Part shown: in pieces, positions 12,233-24,560 of the stretch | Numbering within the stretch: position 1 is the first letter of the stretch | Layout of the letters: every line of letters starts with the position of its first letter | Assembly (NCBI RefSeq): GCF_030272615.1 | Contig: NC_081414.1 | Coordinates: 239,107,233-239,171,232 of the forward strand | Reading direction: 5' to 3' | Length of the DNA stretch: 64,000 nucleotides | DNA from: Cryptomeria japonica | Taxonomy: Eukaryota; Streptophyta; Pinopsida; Cupressales; Cupressaceae | The notes under the pieces: model-generated | Database searches by the model: none | Told to the model about the DNA's origin: nothing | The model's input: the letters and a program-made list of their open reading frames with translations, nothing else | Program-made: the position numbers and the translations under genes

Positions 12233-12234
<2 letters not shown>

Positions 12235-12239
12235 CATGA

Positions 12240-13299
12240 AAGAAGGGAAAAAAGGTTTGCACCTAGACTGAAAGTTGATCTAGACCCCCACTTGTAACTG
12301 CATAGAACGTCAATAAAACTGCCCAAAAGATACACTAATTCCTATCTAAGTCTAGCTTTCTAAGACTGAGTCAAGGTTGGAATTCTTAACAATGGCAGAG
12401 GAATTAACAATGTTCTCAGATGCCACTCTACAAGGAGTCAACACTATCAAAGATGCTGAGAAAACAAGAAAAAGATGCATTCACACAAACAAGAGAAATA
12501 CACAAATTTGCATAAACTGAAACAAGGTAAGGCAAGAAAATTCTATTAATGCAAAAGCAAGGTAATTTTACAGTTGGAGAAATCATAGACTACTGTAAGA
12601 GAAAAAAAGAGGAGAAGATCCTTTGGAAAATATACAAAATTTGCCTTTATAGTTGAGGCATAACTCAGAACTACACTACAGTTGAAAAAACCCTAACCCT
12701 ACTCTAGGGTTAGGTTACAAAATATCTACAGGAGAATAAGGATATCGGATCCAATATTTGATGGCATTTTGGATTCCTCTGCTAGTAGTCCTCTGCCTCA
12801 AAAAGAGAAAAATGACCCATCGACGAAGCAATCCATGTCAACAAGCATGGCCAATCACACTTGCAAGGACAAAAAGTCTCTGGTCTGCATTGAAGAGGGC
12901 ATGGTGGCATAAAAAATCGGCCTGTAGGGTCCAATCTGGAGTAAAGGAGACGATCCCTGATAGTTGGATGGGAATCTAACCAAGAATGAGGCGCTGACTA
13001 AGCTGGAAGAATGTCTCAACCATCGGGTCAACAACAAATTGCCTGCAAAATTTTAAATGCTAATGGCTTAGATGAAGTTCAAATGTTAGTCGTTGATTAG
13101 GAGATCTCACACACAAATGGGCATGCAAGATCTCACCAAGAGAGTGCCAAGGCGGTCAACAAAAGAATAAGTTGTGGCCATTGGATCGGGCTTTAAGTTG
13201 AGATAGACGACCAAGAGTCTGCCACGAGGCAACTGGCCCCACTCCAACATTTCAGAGTAACATGGCCTTTTGGTCAAACAAAAATGTCCTTTTCCGCCA
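12240..13299. other. Unassigned stretch
   Basis: No supported gene. Base composition is more balanced than around it, and short open frames exist on both strands near 12758-13037 without recognisable domains. It may be an LTR or untranslated part of a retroelement; no partner copy was found in the window. Confidence 0.3.
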
Positions 13300-13445
13300 T
13301 GAGAAGTCTTATATAACTTATCTATAATGAATCTATATAGACCATATGTCTGACTAAAATTAATTTTTAGTTAGAAATACTTAAATTCACTTTTGCTGAT
13401 AAGTTGGCCTGAAACATGACACAATATTGTACTTTTACCCTAGAG
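13300..13445 (+). repeat. Dispersed repeat, copy 1 (partner at 63095)
   Basis: The stretch around AGACCATATGT, GACTAAAATTA and CTGATAAGTTGGC matches 63095-63225 in order and orientation, with scattered substitutions and small indels. The family is unknown. Confidence 0.75.
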
Positions 13446-13750
13446 CCTATAGTAGGACACATGAAACCATGGTGCACCTTAATCATAAAATTAAATTTGT
13501 CATAAGTATCTTGATGAAATTGTTCAATGTGTTGTCTCAATTTTTGAATTTTCAAAAAATAGACAACCCCCACAATCTTTTACTCAAAATTCATAGTTTT
13601 ATTCTCTAAGGTATGTTGTAGGAGATTTAAAACTCGTATTTGTTAATGTCAAATCATTAGTGGGTGTGTTTGTCATCTTTGTCCAAGTTTTTGTCGTCCT
13701 TTGTTTTTGTTTTCTTAGCTTTTTATTCAAATTGTAAGTCAAATGTCTTT

Positions 13751-14503
13751 ACTTGCAATCAGGTCTTAGAAACCCCATTACAAGTTGTCTTTTCTTGCAA
13801 TCAGGTCTTAGACACCCAATTACAAGTTAACTTGTTTTTATGTGATGTATTTATGCACTTGCAATCAGGTCTCCAAAACCCGATTGCAAGTATGTAGGTG
13901 TTTGTGTCTTTCACTTGCAAGTTATGATTACTTCCAATTGGGTTTCTAAAACCTGACCACAAGCCTTTCTATTGCCATTGCATTATAACTTGCAATTAGG
14001 TTTTACAAACCCGATTGCAAGCATGTAACCCTTTGTCTTCCTTTCACAGGTTTTCTTAACTTGTGATTGGGTTTCTAAAACCCGATTGCAACTATTATTA
14101 CAAGTTCAAACATCTTCATTTCCTTTGTTCTTCCCAAATCGTGTTTTCACAAACTCTGCATTCCAAGTTAACCATGTTTCTCTTGCACTTGCATTTCGCC
14201 TCCCAACATCATAATTTTTTCTTTTGTCTCCAGATGTGTCCTTTTCATAACTTGTCATTCAAGCTAGTCCATTCATTTTTCCCCTTCTGAAACCTAATTC
14301 CAAGCTAGTGGCTTGTTTTTCTTGACAAATTACATGAGTTTTGTTATTCTCTATTTGAGATTGGATTTCTAGAACTACATACTCTCATTCCCATGTCTTT
14401 CCTTTGCAATATCAATACTTCTAGTCGAGTATTTAGGACCTGACTACAAGGAGACACACTTTTTGGTCACTTGCAATCGGGTCTTAGAGACTCAACTGCA
14501 AGG
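13751..14503. repeat. Cluster of eight 35-bp palindromes
   Basis: Eight units, each 15-nt arm + 5-nt loop + 15-nt arm: 13751-13785, 13793-13827, 13857-13891, 13930-13964, 13988-14022, 14059-14093, 14417-14451, 14469-14503. Consensus left arm ACTTGCAATCGGGTT, right arm AACCCGATTGCAAGT. The spacers are unrelated to each other and vary (42 to 73 bp start to start in the first six, then a gap). Half units appear near 14286-14305 and 14359-14378. The unit length is constant although the sequences have diverged. Function is unknown. Confidence 0.9.
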
Positions 14504-16060
14504 GGTCTTGGTGCATGTAAAGACAATAAGAAAAAGCCAGTGTTGTCATATGTTGATGACAGTAATGATGTAAAATGAAAAGAGTACACTATCATATGCA
14601 CAAAGAGGGTCAAAATATCATGAACCATGAAGTAGAAAATAGTGGCTAAGTCAAGTCCTATCTAGAATTAGGGATGATAGTTCTAGTCTCACCATTGGGA
14701 ATATTTTCTTTCCTTTACTAAATGTGGAGGTCAATACCAATATAAGAGAGAACTTGACAAATGAAGGAGTAATGCATCAAAGGAATGCATTGTTACAATA
14801 TATAAGATCAACGCTATATGGTAAAAAGCAACAACTTTCACTATCATAGTGGCCAATAACGAATGTTTATTATCTTCAAGTTTAGTGGTCGGTCTTCATG
14901 AGGTCATTGCCATTAGCATTCATGGTCAAATGATGCAAGTTGATGTTCTTGGACAAATACCTTCATCGCTATTGAATAATTCAAGTGCCAACATCTTGTA
15001 GCAACATGAAGACCTCTTAGACAAAGATGATGTAAATAGAATCGTGTCTCAGACACTTAGATTAGTTTCAATTATGCATTTATAATTTCCTTTTGACAAA
15101 TTACATGTAATGTCAAAAGTTGTTATTGCAAGTAATCACATTACTTGTATTCTTGTAACTTGTAATTACATGTAAACAAATTACAAGTTGAAAGACAGTA
15201 GGATTATAATTTGGAATGTCATAGTTAGTTGTGGAATAAGTCTTAGTTAGTTGGACTTCTCCCACTTTTTGCTCTTAGCCCCTCTCATATATATTGGAAG
15301 GTTCTCTTTGTAATATGTTCATCTTTCTAGTAAGCAAGAAAACTCTGCAAAAAATTGTAGCAATAAAAACTTTGTCTTTTATACTTGTAATTTGACTCTC
15401 AAGCAATATAAGGAGAACATTTGATTTTTTAGACTTTGTGTTGATACTTTGTTCATATATTCATTGTGTTCTTATGTCACCATGATATATTTTTCTACAT
15501 ATACTTGAGATTCTAGTAAGGTTGTTGGAAAAAACTTTAATCTGATTTCTTGTAGACTTTGTGATGCAAATATTGAGGATTAAATTAGCATAGTTAAGTG
15601 TTATTACTAGAAAAAATCTACAAGACTTTGTGCTTGTAATTGTTTCTATTTATAGCAGTTTAGGAGTGCATTATATTGACAGACTTTGAGTTTTTGTATG
15701 TTGTGCGTTATTACTCTAATAATCATTTTGGAAGGTTGATAGGATATTAGAAGAGTGAAGACTTTAAGCTTTTGTTTCTACATTCCCGTCCTAGGCAAGC
15801 GACGAAAGACAATGTACTTTTATGGAAGCTTCGCTTCTTTTGTATAAGCATTTTTGTAGTTGTTAAAATTTCTTGATAGTTTTTGTATTTAGTACTATAA
15901 GCCATAGTTTCTTTTCTGAAAAAAAGAGAAAAGAATACCATCTTTTTGAAAAGGAGAAAAAAATGTTGTCTCACCCAAGATTAAATTAGTGTTTAAAGGT
16001 TAAAATTAATTTGTAATAGTTAGAAGTAGGAAAGAGGAAGCCTTCCCTTAGAATTAGGAG
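14504..16060. other. Unassigned stretch with LTR-like part
   Basis: No supported gene. At 15060-15420 the sequence resembles the promoter-to-R part of a plant LTR: a CATATATATT TATA-like box at about 15287, then CTTTGTAATATGTTCATCTT and AAGAAAACTCTGC. An 11-bp perfect inverted repeat (AACTTGTAATT at 15157-15167, AATTACAAGTT at 15179-15189) lies just upstream. No second LTR or target duplication was found, so this is weak. Confidence 0.25.
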
Positions 16061-16069
16061 AGTTTTTAA

Positions 16070-18310
16070 CTCACATGCTATGCTGAAACCATAATTTTGC
16101 AAACCTTCCTAGGTGTACAAAATTTTCAACCAACAAAATATAAAGATATTTTTCAATAATAACACTCACCATACATATTGGATTAATGATCACTCCTTGT
16201 AGGGGCTTTCCTTTAATCTTCACAGTAATGTACAATGGTCCACCAAGTGAATGAATAATCTCCCTAGAATCAAGGGTGATGTGAGGTTCATGTTTAGGTT
16301 TGGATTGTTCAATAAGGTTCACAATAGTGCTTGATTCTATGTCTATATCATTAGGAGTAAGTTTAATTCATTTAGACTCAACAACATTAGTAGAAGGCAA
16401 ATAATTAATAAGATTTACAAATTTTGATTAGGAGGTGCCATATATTTGTTTTTTTTATCATTCATAACTTCCAAGGTACTTGGATCTTATGCCTCAATTT
16501 ATAACACTTCTCAGTATAATGGCTAACTTGAGAATGGTATTGGCAAAAGGCTTTATAATCAAAAGAAGCTAGTAAGGGCTTAGAGTTATCTACAGGTTTG
16601 ATGGGAGGAAGTCACAACACATCCACATTCATCAATATAAGCATTATACTATGTAATGATTCAGAAAGAGAGGTAAATTCTCTTAAATATTGATGATAAA
16701 TGGGTCGCACCTGGTATTGAGGTTGCCACTTGCATATTAATATGATTGATAGAATTATCATTGATCTTTATGAAACCCTTGTTTTGTTTTTGGAAATTTT
16801 GGAATTATTGTTGAGAGCTCTCATTCTTATCAATGGTACCATTAAATAAGAGGATTCAAACTGGCTCACTTGAAGCTAATAGTTATAAAGCATTACACAC
16901 AATTGTGTGAAAGATGAAAATTCAGAAAATAAAAGCTTACCTCTAATATCCGTAAGTAAATTAGTAATGAAAAATCTTTGAACATCACCATGAGGCACAA
17001 GATAAGAAGTTTTCTAATGAAAATGTTTATATCTAGTAATGAAATCAGTCACTTTTTCTTTAACTTCTTGCTTACAATGAATCAAATGAGTCAAAGTAAT
17101 TTTAGGACCAATATTATTTTGAAATTGTTGAATGAATGCACTAGCCCATTGTTGAAAATAAGTGATAGAATAAGGAGGCAACGAGCAATACAATTGCAAA
17201 GCTTTATCTCTAAAAGCGTAGGAATATTTTTTCTATAAGTCTATGATTGTGGGAGAAATCACTACACAAGGTTCAAAATGTTTTCACATGAGTCAATGGG
17301 TCACCTTTTCTATTATATAACTCCAATTGGGGAATTTTCACATTCTTAGGAGCAATTTCATGAATCACATCATCAAATAGTGAGATAGCTACATCATATG
17401 TGGGGACATTGAACTTAGATTGGGTTAAATAATCCAATGGTTGTTATAAGGATGAAACACTTTGAGATAGTTCTTGTTATAGCTTCTGGATTATATTGTG
17501 TGAGTTTATTTGCATCAACGTTTCAAATCACACTCTGATGATGGATAATTAGAGCATGATCCGAAACATTGATACAAATAAACTCACACAATCTAATTCA
17601 TAAGATATAACAAGAACTATTATGGATTGTGGAAAACTAATATCTTTAACTTTGAGCTAGGTTATTGATAGTGGCTTCAACAGATAAGTTAGAATTTGGC
17701 ATGTTGGATTGAGATGGAGGTGTAACATTGTAATAGGTAAGTGGAAGATGAGAATAAGGAGGTGGATCAATAGTTATATTGGTAAAGGAGATGGCTGGGA
17801 AACAAATGGAAGGCTAACGAGAGGAGGTATGTATGAGTATTGATTAATAGGATTGTCCCCATGACTAACATGTGTAGGATTAGCATTTTGTGTAGATGTA
17901 GTGATGGTGAAAGATGTATATGTAGACACATTAGGAAAGGATGTAGGAATAGGAATGGAATGCTCAACTTGATTTGTAGGATTAGAGTAACCAAGAGATT
18001 AGACACAACTTTTTAATGGCATAACATTGGTATCAACAATATGAGAAATGCCACTCAACACTTCCACAACATGTTTATCACTTTGAATCATTCTCCCCAA
18101 TCCTTCAATCAAGGGGATTGCCTCACTATTTGAGTAATCTTGACCCAAATATTGTTCAAGTTTATCCAATTCTTTGTCAAGCTTCCCCAATTGGTCAATT
18201 GTTACTCGATTTAAGGAGTCATCCTCATCATGAGAGTTATGAGGTTTATGACTCTCCATAATATTAGGTATGCTTTGTGTAGGGTTAGAGGAATTATCCA
18301 AATTCACATG
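16070..18310 (-). pseudogene. gag: Ty3/Gypsy gag-protease remnant
   Basis: Read from 18310 downwards. An acidic N-terminal part (about 18307-17999: DQLGKLDKELDKLEQYLGQDY) is followed by a Pro/Ser-rich linker. The capsid-like block has YFQQWASAFIQQFQNNIGPKITL and KEKVTDFITRYKHF (about 17199-17014). A CxxHx4Hx4C element FCQYHSQVSHYTEKCYKLRHKI lies near 16560-16490. A protease-like block at 16250-16070 reads GGPLYITVKIKGKPLQGVIINP, where the catalytic Asp of the usual IDPG is now Asn. Many stops and frameshifts. No RT or integrase is seen beyond 16070, so the element is truncated. The capsid wording is like that of other gymnosperm Gypsy elements (from memory, not searched). Confidence 0.7.
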
Positions 18311-19745
18311 GAATAACTATGTAACTCAAGCCCTTGGAAGCCATAAGTCTGTAACTTCTTCGCATTGGAATAGTGAATGTGGGACTAAGGGTAACAAAAC
18401 TCATGCACAAAGAAGGGAAAATTGGATGGATAGACTTGAAATTGCAATATTTTTTATAATACAAATTAAATAAATGATTAAAAAATGTAATTTATTTATA
18501 GAATGATTGATTAACCAATGAATTAAGGAAATGGATGCTTCTAAATTTAAAAATAACATGCAATGTAAATTAGATTTGGGTAAATAAACCATAAATTATG
18601 CAAACCACATGTCCAAATGTTTGTATTTTAAGTGCATGAATGATGTATGATTGTAGATGTGAATTGAATTAAATGTATAAAATCATATTTGAAATCAAAA
18701 TTAGAAGAAATGCAAGAACTAAGTTGGGTTCACAAAAAAAATAATGGTGGAAACTAGGGTTTACAAGTTTATGCATGCAAACAAGGATGGAACCAACTTT
18801 CCAAACATTAAACATTAAAGGGAGAGTGAATTTAATTGATCCAATCTCACTTTAAGTATGAAATGGATTGGATGTAGATCAAATTCACGCCTAGAAGGCT
18901 GAAACATTGAAGTAAGGCCTAGGTGAGGATGAAATTGTATAGGGATATAATTTACGCCACTACATAAGGATATATCATGACATCATTATTTTTTATTAAA
19001 TTCTTCAAGTGAAATGTGTGATACAAATGGGTTGTGTGATGTAATATCAATTTTCCACATGTTTTCCATTGCACATAAGATATGGTTGAGTTGGAACTCA
19101 AATTAGTATACATGTAGGTAATATGAAGCCACCATGTATCACAAAAATGAAAGTGGACTCCATAATCAAAATTGTGATGTGAAGAGAGTGCATGATGCAA
19201 TTTAAAATATGTCACTTGTCATATGTTAACCGGCCTTCTATAATTATCATGTGAAGGGTACACATTTAGCATTAATTTGGATAAATCTTAGACTATCAAC
19301 TTAGTTTAGGGGCAATACAATGCTATTGTAGAGACCTATGTACTTCCCTAGATATTTTCATAGTATAAGTTCTTATCCTAATCAACTACCTAGTCAAAAT
19401 AATTAGTCACCTTATGTCCCCCACCAAATTAAATAATCTTATTATTTAATTAATTCCCTTTTTCATCTCAAAGAAATAAATATTTTTTTATAATTTACAC
19501 CTATTTTTCACTTCACAAATGATTAAAATGATTAAATATTAATAATATTCAATTATAGCTATATTGTCTCAACCAATTCCAAGAATAAATGACACCTAAG
19601 AATACTTGTCCTCATGGATCCAATATTCTCCCCACCAATCCCAATTATATAGGAGTCCTAAGCACACGTGTCCATTATGTCTCTCATGGTTGCAATCACT
19701 TACTAAATTTGGTAAGTGCATTAGTCTATAATAGATATTTTACAT
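18311..19745. other. Unassigned AT-rich stretch
   Basis: No supported gene on either strand. It could hold the 5' LTR or leader of the minus-strand Gypsy remnant to its left, but no LTR pair or primer site was recognised. Confidence 0.3.
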
Positions 19746-19749
19746 CTCA

Positions 19750-20880
19750 CGCAAGTGCTTCATTCCTCGAAACCATAAATCCTTTAGGCTAATCTATATA
19801 GATATCATCTCTTTCAAGCTCCCACGCATTTTTCACATCCATTTGATGTATTTATAAGTTCTCAATTGTATCAAAAAAAATAAAACTTGAATAGTTGATG
19901 AAAATATATCATGATAATCAATATGTATTACTTGTGAATAGATGTTGACTATTAATAAAGTCTTGTACTAATCAATGGCTCCATTCGTTTTAAGTCTTTG
20001 CTTGAACAACCATATGTGCCCAAAAGAATTTCTCCCTAGAGGAAGCATGGTTAAATTCCAAGTCTATTTGGTCAATAATGAATTGTATTCAGGATTCATG
20101 CCTACTTACACTTAGTCACTTTATTACTCTTTTGTGCTTTAGATTAGATATTAGTACTAGTTACAAAGGATACCAAAATAAAGATGAAATGATTATACTT
20201 CCTTACTTTAAGTGAGATCTTTGGAGTTGCAATAATTAGAGATTCTACAATTTCTCCTTCACATGTATTATCGACTCCTTGTTCTTCTTTACTAGTTTGC
20301 ATGGATTTTTCTTCATCATTACCATGGTTAACCTCTTTGTATGGTGAGTGCATTAAATGGGAATTCAAATTAGCTACATGAATCCCAGTATATTCCAATT
20401 TTTTTGGGACACCTATGCTTTCATAAGTATGACATCTATTTTGGTTTTCATTGAGCACTTATTAGGATCATACACCTTTTAGGCCTTTAACTTTTGATGA
20501 ATATCTAAGAAATATGCACTTTTAAATTTCATGTCTACTTGAGAACTCGATTTTTCATTAGGTATGTGCATGTGTGGGTTACCATTGATATGGTCTATTA
20601 CAAAAATTCTTTTGAAGTTCTTCTAATTATTGCATTAATTTGAACTCTATTTCCAAGGTATGTTGTAGTAGTAACTACATTAGCCCCAAATAAATCTTTA
20701 ACAATCCAACATGGTTCAACATATTCCTTATTTGATAAACCAGCATTTGGTTTTTGTATTTTAGCAACCCCATTATATTCTAGGTTGTATGAAGATGCCC
20801 ATTTTCTTTGGATGCAAGAATCATTCACACACTTTTGAATTGTACTCTTTTTCATTTTCAATCTTAAAATTCTTAATGCT
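19750..20880 (-). pseudogene. Copia integrase-RT fragment
   Basis: Read from 20880 downwards. KNFKIENEKEYNSK matches the integrase LRTDNGGEY block. Then come KPNAGLSNKEYVE (PQQNGVAERKNRT-like) and GANVVTTTTYLGNRVQINAI (the WAEAV..TATYLLNR block). KAYFLDIHQKLKA.KVYDPN corresponds to the GY..SKAYRLYDP block. The fragment ends in RT with MDVKNAWELERDDIYID and PKGFMVSRNE (19845-19760). Stops and frameshifts are frequent. The rest of RT and RNase H are absent. Confidence 0.7.
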
Positions 20881-20884
20881 TTTC

Positions 20885-21062
20885 CACGACAGCCTAGTAA
20901 GGGCATGAAGTCTGCGAGCTGCCAGCCCAAGAGGGCCTTCACAAAGTTTTTTTTCCCACCCGATACGGGAGTACGAGCCAATAGGCTGAACCTCTTCGAC
21001 TAAGAACCAAAGACTGAGGGGTATCCATTCCGCCAAATTCGCCCCTTATCCCTTATAGAATA
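20885..21062. other. GC-richer segment of unknown origin
   Basis: A sharply bounded stretch with balanced base composition (CCAGCCCAAGAGGGCCTTC, CCCGATACGGGAGTACG), between the AT-rich Copia fragment and the PPR unit. The minus strand is open for about 70 codons (21036-20821, MAEWIPLSLWFLVEEVQPIGS), running into Copia sequence. The look is organelle-like, but I cannot name a matching gene. Alternatives are part of an LTR or captured host sequence. Confidence 0.4.
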
Positions 21063-21149
21063 ACTGTAAAAATAACATATCTACAACTCCAGAAATTGAA
21101 AACAATTCTAAATTAGCACCAATTTAACTTCTATTGAATTACTCTCCAT

Positions 21150-21395
21150 CTAATCCGGAATGCCAGTGATGGCGGCTAATTTTCTGACACTGCCTGTATG
21201 TATGCTGGATTTTTTCAACTGTTATGTTTTTTCGGTTTTGAAAGCTGCCCCTCCTCTTCAGATTACGTTCAAAGGTTTTCATTTACTTCAATCTTTCTTC
21301 CGACTGGGTATTAAAATTCTGCAAGTGAAAATGCTTCCAACTTACCCCTCCTAATATCATTGTGGTAGATTTAAAATTCGAGTAAAAATTACAAA
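21150..21395 (+). repeat. 5' flank of PPR unit 1
   Basis: Matches 32765-33010 (upstream of the intact PPR gene) closely from CCAGTGATGGC onward and 44520-44802 more weakly. It shows that the duplicated unit included upstream sequence, probably the promoter or 5' leader. Confidence 0.8.
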
Positions 21396-23465
21396 ATGCC
21401 ATTGCCATTCACCACTCATCTCAATCTCACTGCATTATGTGGCTGCACATTTTGCTTTCTGCACACAAACCCCCTGAAGGCTACCCTACATATCTTCAAT
21501 TATTGCAGACCTGTATTCTCAAGAACGCGCTTTCACAAGGGAAAAAAGTCCACTCTTACATTGCTCACAGGCGATTTGCATTTGCTACGTGCACAAAGCT
21601 TCATGATAAGCTTATTTACATGTATGTCAAGTGCGGAAGTCTCGTGGATGCCCGTAATGTGTTTGACCACACGAAGGAACGAGACGTTGTCTCATGGAAT
21701 ACGATTATTGCTGCGTACAATAGGCATGGATGTCCTCACGAGGCAATCACACTGTTTCACTAGATGCAACAAACAGGTTTCCAACCTGATCGGTTTACAA
21801 TTTCCAGTATCCTCCCTGCCTGTGTGCCAAAATGGGAGTTTTGGAACAGGGTATGGACATCCATAAAAGCGTAAAGCATACAGGAATTTTGTCGGATGTT
21901 GTAGTTGCAACTGCCCTGATAGACATGTATGCAAAATGTGGAAGCATAGACAAGGCAGCGAACTGTTTGACATAATACCTCAAAGAAATGTGTTCTTATG
22001 GAGTGCAATGATTGCAGGCTATACCCAAAATGGATTTGTTGAAAAGGCTTTAGAAACTTTCAATCAAATGCAATTGGCAGGTGTAAAGCCAGACTGCACA
22101 ACCTTTGCCTGCATCCATGGCCTCCCTGCCTGTGCCAAAATGGGAGCTTTAAAACAGGGTATGGCCATCCATCAAAGCATATTGGAAGGAGTTGGAAATG
22201 CTCTGGTAGACATGTATGCAAAATGTGGAAGCATAGACAAGGCACGTGAATTGTTTAATAGAATGCCTCAAAGAAATGTCGCCTCATGGAACACAATGAT
22301 CTCAGGAGATGCACAAAATGGATTTGTTGAAAAAGCTTTAGAAACTTTCAAGCGATTGCAATTGGCAGGTGTAAGGCCAGACTGCAGAACCTTTGCCTGC
22401 ATCGTCCCTGCCTGTGCCCAAATGCGAGCTTTGGAACAGGGTATGGATATCCACCAAAGCTAATGGAAGGTGGATTTTTGTCAGATATTATAGTTGGAAA
22501 TGCTCTGGTAGACATGTATGCAAAATGTGGTAGCATAGACAAGGCACGTGAACTGTTTGACCAAATGCCTCAAAGAGATGTGTTTTCGTGGACTACAATG
22601 ATTGCAGGCTATGCACAAAATGGATTTTGCGAGGATGCTCTCAAAAATCTTTTGAATTAATGAAGCAATCTGGAACATATCCTAACATTGTAAGCTTGTT
22701 TTGCATTCTACAGGCATGCAATCATGCAGGTTTGGTATATGAGGGCTGTAAATACTTCAATCATATGAGTAACCCTTATAGCGTTACATCTACAATTGAT
22801 CATTATGTGTGCATGGTTGACCTTCTTGCCCGTGCTGGCTATCTTGAGGATGCCCTAAACTTTATCATTAAGATGCCAGTTAAACCTGAGGTGGGTGTGT
22901 GGTTGTGTTTTCTTGGTGTCTGTAGATCATATATGGATATAGGCCTATGAGTATTTACAGCGACGCTCCTTTTTTATTTGGATCCCAGAAATCCTACACC
23001 TTATGTTCTTCTCTAGAACATCTATGCAGAAGTGGGCAGGTGGGGTGAGGTTCAAATGGTAAAGAGATTGATGAAAGATAGAGAAATTAAAAAGATCCCT
23101 GGATGTAGTTGGATTGAAGGCGAAAAAATGGTACATGATTTTTGTGTAGGAAAGAGATCACATCAAGGTTAAATTGTGTAGGAGAGAGATCTATGCAAAG
23201 TTGGACAAATTGGCTTGGGAGATGAAGGCAGCAGGGTGATTCAGATTCAAAACATTTACTTAATGATGTAGAAGAGGAGGAAATCGAATTATTTCTCTGC
23301 CTCCATAGTGAAAAAATGTTGAATACATTCCCTAGAACAACTATAGAGTCGTTAAGAACCCTTAGGTATGTGCCAATTGCCACACTTTCTACTCCAAGAT
23401 TGTTGCAGGACAAATGGTTGTGAGATGCAAGCCGTTTCCATTATTTTAAACAGGGAGAATAAATG
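21396..23465 (+). pseudogene. PPR-DYW gene copy 1, pseudogene
   Basis: A left-hand copy of the gene at 33053-35437. An open frame from ATG 21437 covers the first S and P motifs (VKCGSLVDARNVFDHTKERDVVSWNTIIAAY) but stops at TAG 21761, where copy 2 has TGT and copy 3 CGT. Later frameshifts include an extra TG near 21822, a lost base near 21955, an insertion near 22115 and a loss of about 20 bp near 22185. PPR triplets continue in shifting frames (21936-22463, 22463-22660, 22588-22950). E-motif remnants are at 22730-23120 and DYW remnants (FHYF, GECSC-like) near 23430-23490. Compared with copy 2 it lacks about one PPR triplet. It could not make an editing factor. Confidence 0.92.
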
Positions 23466-23469
23466 ATGG

Positions 23470-24560
23470 AGAATGTTCTTGTGACGCTAAATGAAGCAAT
23501 ATGAAAGATACGTCTGCACTGTAATAATGTGCCTTGTATCAGACCTGCAGTAATAATGTAGGGACCAGGTTCTATTTTCAGTTTTCAGAAAGTGTTTTTT
23601 TGTTCTGTTTTGAGCAATAAGCAATCTAGACTGTATTGTTGGCTTTCTAAAATTAGAGTGCAGAGCAGATCTTTGCTTATATACACTGTTGGCTATATGT
23701 TAAAAATGTAGAAATTTTATTGAATACGTATATAAGCAAAGATCTGCACTGCTGGCTATATAAACTGTTGGCTATATGTTTAGATCTTTGCTTAGATCTT
23801 TGATTGGTTAGATAGTCAAAAGGATTTGTGAATTCACATATTTTTTTAATTAATTAAATTTTAATATATCTGGTTTTAATTAGAACTAAATTGTTCTAAT
23901 TTACATATGAAGGAGTAAGAAAATTATAATTATGCATGATACTTGAAAAACTCACATAATAAGGTTTATAGATCGAATAACATTTACATACGTCAAAATA
24001 AAATAACAATTTATATTGCATTGTTGAGCATTCATAGTACTTGAAAATTGTGCATGATGAGATTTGTAAATTGATACTAACAAAATAAGAGTTTGAAGGT
24101 GATTGAGAGAAAACTAAACATTATAAATGTTTAGATTGATAATAGGTTTAAAATAAATGAAACTCAATAGGATTAGGGATATTTCAAATAAATAAAATGG
24201 GATACCTTCATAGGTTTGAAAATAATATTACAATCATATTTATACTTTGATCGAATTGGCTACATTATTCACTTGTGGCAAACCTAACAAATGGTAGTAA
24301 AGTTGATTACATTTTATAAGATATGAATTGAACAATTTTGCATTAGTTGTATACCTAGCAAGTGCTATTGAAGACAAATTTTTACGCCACGTTTACTATT
24401 TGTTTACAATCCATAATCACAACTATATCAAGAATCTTGAATTTTTCCACTTGTTTCATGTTAGAATTTCATAATAGGAGATTCAATTCATAAGGTCAAA
24501 ATAATTCTAAGTATTGTGGCTCACAAAGTTTGTTTAAACCATTTTAAAAATGTCATAATT
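23470..24560 (+). repeat. 3' flank of PPR unit 1
   Basis: The first 200 bases match 35450-35650 downstream of copy 2 (TATCAGACCTGCAGTAAT and following). From about 23830 to 24540 the sequence matches 47480-48210 downstream of copy 3, and its distal part also matches 43430-43830 (AGGAGATTCAATTCAT, TTGTTTACAATCC). No coding region. Confidence 0.8.

Noticed and set aside
12758-12979. 73-codon plus-strand open frame
   Set aside because: No domain, no partner, and an overlapping minus-strand frame of similar length; no support as a gene.
13751-14503. CRISPR-like array
   Set aside because: Repeats are diverged, spacers range from 8 to over 300 bp, and the context is a plant nuclear genome.
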